Below are positions 56,029 through 64,000 of a stretch of DNA of 64,000 nucleotides, piece after piece; position 1 is the stretch's first letter, and each line of letters opens with the position of its first letter. A program made the translations under genes and the position numbers. The stretch lies in the NCBI GenBank assembly GCA_004431415.1, contig QPMI01000519.1:186001-250000 (forward strand). Reading direction: 5' to 3'. The DNA is from Cyanophora paradoxa (lineage: Eukaryota; Glaucocystophyceae; Cyanophorales; Cyanophoraceae). The notes below the pieces were generated by a model that worked only from the letters and a program-made list of their open reading frames with translations, had not been told where the DNA came from and made no database searches.

Positions 56029-58573
56029 CTACATCACAGCGCAGTCCTTCTTCTTCTTCTTTCCCCCCTCGTCCTCCCTGATCCCGCCCGACGCAGGCTG
56101 CGCGGGGTACGCCGCGGGAGAGGCCCGGTAGGGGGTGTACTCCTGCACCGGGGTGGCGTGCCCGGAGCCCCCCGCGCCCGCACGCGCCGCCCGCTCCCTC
56201 GCCTGCCTTCGAGTCAGCGGAGAAGGGGGGGGGGGGGGAAGGAGCAGGGGGTACCGCCTCCTGCAGGACCCTGGCCTGGTCCTGGTAGCGGGCCTGGGGG
56301 TTGTTGGCGGGCTTTCGGCTGCCCCCGGCCTGGCCCTGCTGCGAGGAGGGCGACCTCCGGTCCGCCTGCGGCTGCGGCTGCGGCGGCGGCTGCGCCTCGG
56401 GCGGGGGCGGCTGCGGGGGCGGCTGGCCGGCCTGCTGCTGCTGCTGCTGCTGCTGCTGCCTCCGGTTCATCGCCGCCTGCCGCTGCCGCGCCTCCTCCTC
56501 CTCCTGCAGCCGCACAGCCATCGCGAAGTCCGCCCTGCCGCGCCCGCAGCCGGCTGAGGGGGCGCGTGCGCGGCGGGGGAGGGGAAGGGCCAAAGAGGGG
56601 CGCGCGCACTCCTCCTGCGAGATGGACACGACGTTCGTCGGGAGGTGGCCCGAGGCCGGCGGAGACGGCCCCGGCTGCTGCTGCGGCGGCGGCTGCGGCG
56701 CCTCGCCCGCGCCCCCGCGCCGCTCCTCCCCTTCTCCGTACCCCTGCAGGTCCGCGGCGTACATCGCTGTACCCCCGTCAGGGCTGTACTCCCGTCGCTG
56801 GCTCGAGGGGTGCGCACCGGCGGCCAGGGCGTCGTTCGCCTGCTCGTGGCTGTAGGGGCTGAAGTCCTCGTTCAGGAACGGGTTGTCCCCCTCCACCTGC
56901 ACCCTCCCCGTGGTCAGCGTGGCGTACTGGAGGGGCAGGGGTGCGGCCGCGCCATTTCGAGCCTCTCCCAGACGATCGGCGAGTTGTAGTACCCCTCGTC
57001 GGTCACGAGCTGGCGGGGGCGACGTCAACCTCAGAACGCGGCCACGGTGGGGGCGCGGCGGGCCCCGGCGGGAGGGGTACGCGCGCACGAGGAAGAGGGC
57101 GTCGCGCTGGCGGAAGAGCGTCGCGAAGTGGTTGTTGCGGAAGAAGACCACCAGCTCGAGCTCTGCCGCCGCGCCCCGCCGACCAGCGTCAGCGCCAGCT
57201 CGGCCCCGGTCGGTCGCCCTGGGCGGGGCCCGGGTGCACGGCGCACCCTTGACGCCCGTGTGGAGCTCGATGAGGCCGTGGTAGGTCAGCTGGCTCCCCG
57301 TCGACGCCAGCCAGTCCTGCAGCACCCAGACTGGCGGCCCCCGGCCGGCGTCGGCGGCCCATAGCTTGAGGGAGAGGCGGGGCCGGCGGGCTGCCGCGCA
57401 CGCTCCCTCGCCTGGGCCTCCGCGTCGCCCTCCGCGGCTCCTCCTCCCGCCTGCGCCCTCTCGCCGCCCGCCGCCGCGCCTCCGTCGCCCCCTCCCGCGC
57501 CCCCGCCCCTGCCGCTCGCCTCCGCCTCCGGCCCCGGCCCGCCCGTTGCCGCCTCGGGCTTCGGCGGCGCCGTGCCTGCACGCGCCTCGGATCCAAACGA
57601 GCGCAGTGCCGCCGAGAGGGCGCACCTGGCCGCGGGGTCGCGGAGAGCGCCACGATGCGCTCCACCAGCTGGGCAGCCTTTCGTTCAGACGCGGCGGGGA
57701 CGCGGGGCGGGGCGGCGGGCCGCTGAGGGCGGCGCACCTGGTTGTAAGAGAGGGGCAAGACGAGCCTCGCGCGGTCCGTCTCCTGCGGGTCGACGAGCCA
57801 GCCGTGGACCAGGTTCACGTCCAGCAGGTCAAAGATCATCGTCTGCGCGCAGCCAAGTACAGGCCTCAGGCTGGCCGCGGCGCGGCGCGGGCCGCAGCGC
57901 GGAAGCAGGAGAAGGAGGACGCGCCTCGGCGGTCAGCTCAAAACCTTTGATGCTGTTGAACTTAACGTTCACGTCGAGGCCCGACGCGAGCTTCGGGAGC
58001 ACGTTCGAAATCACGTCCTGCAGGTTCGCGCGCTGGTTCTCTCTCCGCTCCGGGTCCTGTATCCTGTCGACGTTGTTACTCTGCGCGAGAACGCGCACGT
58101 GAGCTGAGGCGAGCCGCGCTGCGGCTGCAGTACAGCCGCCTACAGCGGACCACGAGCAGGTGCTCGCCGACCAGCGACTGCAGGCGGCCGTGAGCGGCGG
58201 CGCAGGCGAGGAGCCGGCCGCGGAAGACCGCTCCTGGGCGTACGCACCAGCAGCTCGTCGTGCGAGATGAAGGCGACGTCCCCGTGGATGCTAAGGACGC
58301 CGCGCAGCAGCAGCACGTTTGCCACCGCCAACAGAGGACACGGGCCGTTCTCATTTTGTAGGAGGATCGAAACCCTTTTCCCTATGAAGACAACCCTCTG
58401 CGTGGGCGACGCGTTTGAGCTCGGAGCCCGCCCTCGGAGCACCGCGGCCGCCAGCGCGTCCTGCAGCGGCGCACCTTCAGCCGGTACCGCAGCTCGCGCT
58501 GCGGCGTGCGGGAGCTCGGGGACATAGGAAGCTCTACACGTATTGGCGGCTGTACCCGGGTCGGGCAAGCCAT
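56029..58573 (-). CDS. MINDY-family Lys48-specific deubiquitinase with CaaX box
   Basis: MINDY enzymes are cysteine proteases that trim Lys48-linked ubiquitin chains. ATG 58573 opens MACPTRVQPPIRVELPMSPS; a GTGCGC intron joins RLK to RVVFIGKRVSILLQNENGPC and PLLAVANVLLLRG, where the Cys of ENGPC is catalytic. Further blocks: HGDVAFISHDELLV, LASGLDVNVKFNSIKGFEL, MIFDLLDVNLVHGWLVDPQE, LTYHGLIELHTGVKG, ELVVFFRNNHFATLFRQ (catalytic His), VTDEGYYNSPIVWERLE and FAMAVRLQEEEEARQRQAAM, a MIU-like ubiquitin-binding helix. A Gln/Pro-rich region with nine Gln in a row follows. The end KKKKKDCAVM at 56029 is a polybasic CaaX box, expected to be prenylated and to anchor the protein on membranes, as in MINDY-1/2. 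Divergent from the MoeA gene by 107 bases. Confidence 0.88.
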
Positions 58574-58680
58574 TGAAGCCCGCAGCCGTAGCCCCAGATC
58601 TAGAGCTCTGTGATCGTCGGCGCGAAACCCACTAGACCCGCCCGGCCCGTAGCCGGAGAGCGCTAAAGAGACGCGCGGCG
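58574..58680. promoter_or_regulatory. Probable bidirectional promoter, MINDY and MoeA
   Basis: Only 107 bases separate the two divergent start codons, the shortest such gap in the window. AGATCTAGAGCTC at about 58597 is the only obvious palindromic element. Confidence 0.45.
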
Positions 58681-60797
58681 ATGGCCCAGGTCAGACGCCG
58701 GTCGAAGTGGCCGCTTGTGCCGATGAACGAAGCGATCGACAAGGTCCTGAGCGAGGTCCGTGCTCCGCGTGCACCCGGGGCTGTCCGCCGCGGCGCAGGG
58801 GCGCGCGGAGGGAAACGAGCGGCGCGCAGGCCGAGCGGCTCGAGCCCGAGGAGGTCGACGTGCGCGGAGCGGTCGGCCGCATTCTTGCGGAGGACGTGCG
58901 ATCGCCTGAGGCCGTGCCGCCCTTCCCCGCGTCGGTCAAGGACGGCTACGCGGTCGCGGCGAGCCAGGGCGCCGGCGTGGTTCGCTTTCGCCTTCTCGCC
59001 TGCGCGCGTGCGCTGCCGCATTCAAATTATCGCGCGCTTTTGCAGTTCCGCGTGGTCGGAGCGGTCACGGCGGGCCGCAGGCCGGACTTCGCTGTCGGCG
59101 GGGATGGCGTCGCGTACATCACGACGGGCGCCCCGCTGCCGCCCGGCGCCGACGCCGTGGTCATGGTCGAGCGTACAGAGGCCGCCGAGCCGCCCCCAGG
59201 CGAGCCGGCGCCCCCCGCGGGCGCCCCCGAGCCCGTCGGCGGCCGCTTCGTTCGCATCTACGCGACCGTGAAGCCCGGCGACGACGTGCGGCCGGTGCGC
59301 CGCCGCCTCTGCGCAACCTGTACCCCTCCTTTCTAATTCCGGAAGGTCGGGAGCGACATTGGGGAGGGGGAGCTGCTGGTCCCGGCGGGCGCCTGCGTGG
59401 GGCCCTCCGAGGTCGGACTCCTCGTCAGCGTCGGCGTCCGCTCCGTGAAGGTCCGGTACCCCTTTGCGCTCCTCCCCTACCCTCGGATAAGCGTACCCCC
59501 CTTACGCAGGCGTACCGCCGGCCGCGGGTGGCGGTCCTCTCGACGGGTGACGAGCTGGTCGACCCCTTCGCGGCGGGCCCGTCCGCCGGCGCCCCGCTCC
59601 CTTACGGACTTATCCGCGACTCCAACTCGTGCGCCCCCGTGTCTCTAAGGCTTACAGTCCTCAAATACCTTTGGGCATACGCTTCTAATCTCCGGGTCGC
59701 ATCTCACCCCCTCGCGCGCCCAGGGAGATGCTGGCAGGGGCCCTCGCGGAGGGCGGCTTTCCCGGCACCCTCCGCCTCGGCATCGCCTCCGACCGCCCCG
59801 GCGACCTCGAGGCCAAGGCCCGCGTACCCCCCCCCCCGCATCCGCCCCTCGTCGCTGCTCGTTCCCGTGCCCTGATTGTCCGCCGTACCCCGCAGCTGAT
59901 GGAGGGCCTCGAGCGCGCAGACGTCGTCCTCACCTCCGGCGGCGTGCGCCCGCGCCCGCCGGCCTCGCCCGTCGTTCTGCCGTACCCACCCGTCCTCGCA
60001 GGTCTCGATGGGCGAGCTGGACCTGCTGCACCCCCTCCTGGAGCGGGAGGGCACCGTCCACTTCGGTCGCGTCCTCATGAAGCCCGGTACCCCCCACCGC
60101 CTGCGCGCCCGGTACCCCCTTTCCGGATGCCTCCGCGAGCGGCGGGCTTCGTGCGCAGGGAAGCCCCTCACCTTCGCGACGGTCCTCCGCGCGGGGCGCA
60201 AGAAGCTCGTGTTCGCCCTCCCGGTACCCCCCGTCTCCCCCATCCCGCGGCGCACCCCCCCGAGCGCGGCGCAGGGCAACCCCGTGAGCGCGGCGGTGTG
60301 CTTCAACCTGGCGGCCCTCCCCGCCCTCCGCAAGATGGCCGGCACGCCAGGCGCGACCGGCCCTCCCCATGCGCCCCTCCGCTGTACATCGCGGCGCCCT
60401 GAGCATCGCTCGCCGGCAGAGCCCTTCCCGCCCCGCGTCAAGGCGCGCATCACGACGCCCCTCAAGCTCGACCCCGAGCGCCCCGAGTACCACAGGCGCC
60501 TCGCCCCCCTCGCCTCGCCCCCAGCGCCCCCGCCCGAACGCCGTCGCGACGCGCAGGGCCCGCCTCCGCTTCGACGCCGCCTCCGCCTGCTTCGTCGCCG
60601 AGAGCACCGGGTCCCAGGCGCGCCCCTGGCTCTCGGCCCGCTCCACCTTCAACCACCCCAGCCTTACGCGGCGAGCGCAGGCGAGCAGCCGGCTCGCGAG
60701 CCTGCGGAGCGCCAACGCGTACCTCGAGCTGCCGCGCTCCGCCGAGACCCTCGCCCCAGGCACCCTCGTCGACGCCCTGCTCGTCGGGCAGCTCTAG
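58681..60797 (+). CDS. Molybdopterin molybdenumtransferase (MoeA / gephyrin E domain)
   Basis: MoeA/gephyrin-E/CNX1E inserts molybdate into adenylylated molybdopterin, the last step of molybdenum cofactor synthesis, in the cytosol. ATG 58681: MAQVRRRSKWPLVPMNEAID, then VDVRGAVGRILAEDV, PPFPASVKDGYAV, VVGAVTAGRRPDF, AYITTGAPLPPGADAVVMVE, ATVKPGDDVRP, VGPSEVGLLVSVGVRSV, RVAVLSTGDELVDPF, YGLIRDSNS, LRLGIASDRPGDLEAK, VLTSGGVSMGELDLLHPLL, HFGRVLMKPG, KPLTFATVL, FALPGNPVSAAVCFNLAALP, KARITTPLKLDPERPEYHR and SSRLASLRSANAYLELP, stopping at 60797. All MoeA signature blocks (PPFPASVKDGYA, TTGAP, STGDEL, SGGVSMG, PGNPVSA) are present. No MogA/G domain is fused on either side, unlike animal gephyrin and plant CNX1. 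About ten introns, many beginning or containing GTACCC. Confidence 0.92.
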
Positions 60798-61272
60798 CAG
60801 CGCCGGCTCGCTCTGTGGGGCCTGTCTGCTGGATGTATACTACAGAGAAACGACAGAATCGGGCCTTGCAACTACGAAAGAACAACCGGTGTGAGACAAC
60901 GCGCCACGGGCGACACAGCAGTCTCAAACCATGAACACAGTGCGTGTCTTTCCTACAGCTGAAACTGTTCTAAACGACAAAGTCCATCCATCCGTCGAAA
61001 CGCGAAAGTTAAACGCAGCCTGGGCACTGCGAGGCGGGAAGGGGCACGAAAAGGGTGCGACGCGGGGCGGGCGGTCGCGGGGCGGGGATTGGAGACTCCA
61101 GGCGGCGCGGTACGTCGAGTCGTGCGTCGGGGGAGGGAGGCCGCTCGCGGGAGGGGGTCGGGGAGAACGGGCATCGAGGCCGCGTCACGGCGGCGGAGGC
61201 TCGCCTGTCCGCAGGCCAGCACGGGCGGCGCCGGGGTCCGCCGTGCGTTTGCCGGAGCATCTCCGGCACGCC
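60798..61272. other. Intergenic region between convergent MoeA and CK1 genes
   Basis: No supported gene. Minus-strand frames here continue from CK1 but look like intron or 3' UTR translated by chance. GC-rich from 61020 on; no repeat stands out. Confidence 0.5.
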
Positions 61273-62984
61273 TTAGAACTGCGGGGGCGGGGTTTGAGCG
61301 CCACGCGGGGCAGACAAGAGGGAGCGGGGGGAAGGGGCGGGCGCACAGCCTGCTGCTTCGTCGGATCGCGCTCCCGGTCCGACTTCTTCTGCTCGGGAAT
61401 AAGGCCCGTCGTCGGCCTCTCCGAGAGGATGTTCTCTTGCTGCGCCGGGGGTCAGACCCCGCCTGGAGGGCCCCAGGACGCAAGAGCATGGAGGCGGCGG
61501 AGCGGCGCACGTGCTTAAGGATCGTCCAGTCGAAGACGCAGTCGTATGAGTAGCCCTCCCGCGCAAACAGATCCCGGAACAGCTTCTTCAGGTACACGTA
61601 GTCCGGCTTGTCGTCGAAGCGCAGCGAGCGCGTGTAGTTCAGGTAGGTCGCGAACTCGGCTGCAGAGAGAGTGGCGGGCACGTCCGATCAGGCCGGGCTT
61701 TGGCGGCGGAACACGCGCGAAGGCGGGCGCACTCGGGAAGCCCTTGCACAGTACTTCGATGGGAGTCGACATCTTCTTCTCGCTAATCTTCTCGTACTTC
61801 TGCTTCTTGGTAGCCGCCTTCAGACCCTGCCACGGGAGGCTGCCGCGCAGGAAGTACATCATCACGTAGCCGACCGACTCCTGCAAGGGGGACGACGGTT
61901 CGTAAGCGGGCAAGCGATACAAGGCAATCAGATGGTGCGCAGGGCATGCGGGGCTGGGACGATTACGCGAACACACCAGGTCGTCACGACGCGACTGCTC
62001 AATGCCCAGATGTGTGTTGATGCTGGCGTAGCGTGCAGTACCGGTGAGGTTCTTGTTCTCACGGTACGGGATGTGCTGGTGCGTCTTCGGGTCGCGGTAC
62101 TTCTTCGCCAGACCGAAGTCGATGATGTAGACCTGGTTAGCCTTCCGCGACACGCCCATAAGGAAGTTGTCCGGCTGCGAGACAGAGAATGTCAGAAGGT
62201 AGCGAGCGGAGAAAGCGGAGCAAGGCGCCTAAGCAGCTCTACGAGCCACTCGCTTCCCAACAGCGGGGCGGGCCAGGGCGATGAAGGCGGGGCAAACCTT
62301 GATATCCCTGTGAATGAAGCTCTTAGAGTGCACATACTCGACGCGGCTGATCTGCGCCCCAGCGGTCAACGGGATGCAACCGCCGAACCCACCTGGACCC
62401 CATGCACCATCTGATCCGCAAGCATGAGCACAGTCTTCAGAGAGAACTTCCGCGAGCAGAAGTTGAAGAGGTCCTCCAGGCTGGGCCCCAGAAGGTCCAT
62501 GACCTGCGCAGGGGAAACCCTCATGTGAGGGCTCCGAGGATGCGACAGGAGGGTCCTCTGGCACCATCACATTGTAGTCGCCCTCAACCCCGAACCAGCG
62601 GACATTGGGGATGCCGACTGTGAGCGCGGAACGCCACAGCAACACGATCAGCCTAAAAATAAGGCGGGAAGGCAAACGGCGCGCTGACCAGCGCCTCCGA
62701 GGATCTTATACAACTTAGACTCATACAGCAGCTGCGGGTGCTTGGTCTTGACAGGTTCCTGCGGGTGGCAAACGAGCATCGGTGAGAGGGTGCTCCCCCA
62801 CGGGTCAAAGAGCTCACAAGCTTGATGGCCACTTCCTCGCCAGTTTCAGTGTTGGTGCCAAGATAACTGCGGGACGGTGATCAGCTCAAGGGATGTGCGG
62901 CGAGAGGGAGGCTCACATGTCTCCGAAAGAGCCAGAGCCGATCTTGCGGCCGAGGCGGTACTTAGAGCCGACACGCAGCTCCAT
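61273..62984 (-). CDS. Casein kinase 1, delta/epsilon type
   Basis: A Ser/Thr kinase acting on primed or acidic sites, with roles in clock, vesicle and flagellar regulation. ATG 62984 gives [20 protein letters not shown] then [19 protein letters not shown] (Gly loop and catalytic Lys). Next are [73 protein letters not shown] (HRD), then [20 protein letters not shown] (DFG), [30 protein letters not shown], then [55 protein letters not shown], and [14 protein letters not shown]. The C-terminus probably splices to [20 protein letters not shown] and ends TKQQAF at 61273. The tail is far shorter than the long autophosphorylated tails of animal CK1 delta. Exons here have longer coding runs and lower GC than the neighbours. 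Confidence 0.93.
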
Positions 62985-63210
62985 CGTGGCGCCCCTGTGG
63001 TCCCGCTGGCCGCAGAGGCAAAAGAGCTGTGCCCTTGTACCCTTGTACCCCGTCCAAGTTCACCCCCCCCAAGTGTTGGGATTGTCGCGCGCCAAGGCCC
63101 GCGGCCAGCACTCCCTGGCCGTTTTCGGGGCGCTCGCCTCGTTCCAGCGGCCCTGGCCCCCGCACCGCCCGACGTACGCGAGCCGCTTCGGCCTTCTGTA
63201 CCTGGCTACC
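62985..63210. promoter_or_regulatory. Probable bidirectional promoter, CK1 and coiled-coil gene
   Basis: 226 bases between divergent starts. It includes two CCCTTGTACC repeats (about 63032 and 63041). No canonical core promoter element seen. Confidence 0.4.
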
Positions 63211-64000
63211 ATGGGCGGAGACGAGGAGGACTACGTCGAGCTGACTCTTGTGGAATGCGATCTCCAGGATGACTACTTTGGTGCGCCCCCCCGCTGCAGA
63301 TCGGAGCGTTATCCGCCGTTCACACGGCGTTGATTCGTGGCATGCGCAGACGTCGGCCTCGTGCGCGACTCTGTTGCGGGCGTCGTTCATGTGGATAGTT
63401 CCTCCAACGAGCCGCGCGCCCCAACGCCGCCCACGCCTGCCGAAAGCGAGGAGCCGAAGGGGCCGGCACCACCGCCGGCGGCTGGCGCAGCGCCGGCGGC
63501 CGTCGAGGCACCTGCGACATTGCCAGAGCAGAATACACGTGGCATTGCTCGCAAGAAGGAGGAGCGGGACCTCTCAGCACCTGTCCGCCGCCTTGCCACC
63601 CGTCGCGCCTCCAACGCATGTCTGAAAGGTTACTTCCTGGCCGTTTCGACCTGCGGGGCGCTGCTCTGCATGTACGTGATATCATCCTGTCTATCGCATA
63701 TTTCATTCCTCTCACCAGGATCGCAGCACGAGCGGTGTGTTCCTCCACCACGTTCTCCCCTCGCAGCGGGCCGATTCGGAGCTGCTGAGCACTCGTTCGG
63801 CCCTGGAGAGCGAGCGGGCCAAGATTCAGATTCTTTCCGATGGTATGCGCGCTTGGGTTCCGTCTCAGCACGCCAGATCCGCGCGCACCGGCGCTAACCG
63901 CGCGTGCAGATTTGTTCGCGGCCAACCTGCGTATCGAGGACCTTGAAAAACGACTAAATCTCGCTCATTTCGGAATCAGCAACCGCGAGGCGACCATCAA
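63211..64000 (+). CDS. Coiled-coil protein, 5' part (partial, runs off window)
   Basis: ATG 63211 gives an acidic start MGGDEEDYVELTLVECDLQD, splicing through a GTGCGC...GCGCAG intron (about 63280-63350) to DVGLVRDSVAGVVHVDSSSN. A Pro/Ala-rich stretch and ARKKEERDLSAPVRRLATRR follow. After an intron comes FLHHVLPSQRADSELLSTRS then ALESERAKIQILSD, and after another DLFAANLRIEDLEKRLNLAH, continuing as heptads past position 64000. No catalytic motif is visible. The coiled coil suggests a structural or scaffold role; I do not recognise the family. It shares a short promoter region with CK1. The 3' end lies outside the window. Confidence 0.6.

Noticed and set aside
60953-61681. Extended C-terminal tail for CK1 (242-residue frame)
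   Set aside because: It starts at a clear GTGCGC donor after ILKH and is Arg/Pro/Ser-rich; splicing gives a more natural short tail ending at 61273.

Overview
This is GC-rich, intron-rich nuclear DNA from a unicellular, flagellated eukaryote. Genes are split by short introns of about 60-90 bases. These typically open GTGCGC or, unusually often, GCGCGC, carry a CTGAC-like branch site, and end in CAG. Many are GC-AG introns. TTLL1 polyglutamylase and DRC2, both axoneme proteins, point to a flagellum. High GC, frequent GC-AG introns and hybrid histidine kinases fit a haptophyte-like microalga, but this lineage call is an inference.

Layout. 1-2603 (-): RBR-type E3 ubiquitin ligase, running off the left edge. 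2858-3191 (+): small unknown gene. 3669-6323 (-): TTLL1. 6437-9941 (-): protein with two PPC-like modules and a long disordered tail. 10624-15889: a complete LTR retrotransposon with matching 280-bp LTRs and a 5-bp target duplication; it codes only for a Gag-like protein. 16005-21228 (-): a second retroelement with a duplicated Ulp1-like protease, an RNase-H-like tail and zinc fingers but no visible reverse transcriptase. 22030-31030 (-): hybrid histidine kinase with four or five GAF-like modules. 31409-33413 (-): unknown gene. 33414-34499: palindrome-rich intergenic DNA. 34500-36968 (-): DRC2. 37276-41678 (+): copine with a C-terminal RING. 42334-47276 (+): CNBD potassium channel. 47834-49801 (-) and 49969-51585 (+): inverted pair of F-box genes with nearly matching 3' halves. 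52064-52805 (-): divergent histone H3, a CenH3 candidate. 53006-55233 (+): third F-box gene. 56029-58573 (-): MINDY deubiquitinase with a CaaX end. 58681-60797 (+): MoeA/gephyrin-E molybdenum insertase. 61273-62984 (-): casein kinase 1 delta/epsilon type. 63211-64000 (+): coiled-coil protein, cut by the right edge.

The genes do not form a pathway, but themes recur. Ubiquitin biology covers the RBR ligase, copine-RING, three F-box proteins and MINDY. The axoneme set is TTLL1 and DRC2. Signalling covers the GAF histidine kinase, the CNBD channel, copine and CK1. At least six neighbouring pairs are head-to-head with 107-307 bases between start codons, suggesting shared promoters. The two mobile elements occupy one 10.7-kb island between the PPC gene and the histidine kinase. 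Exon boundaries come from reading splice motifs against conserved domains; CDS coordinates span introns, and weakly conserved exons remain uncertain.
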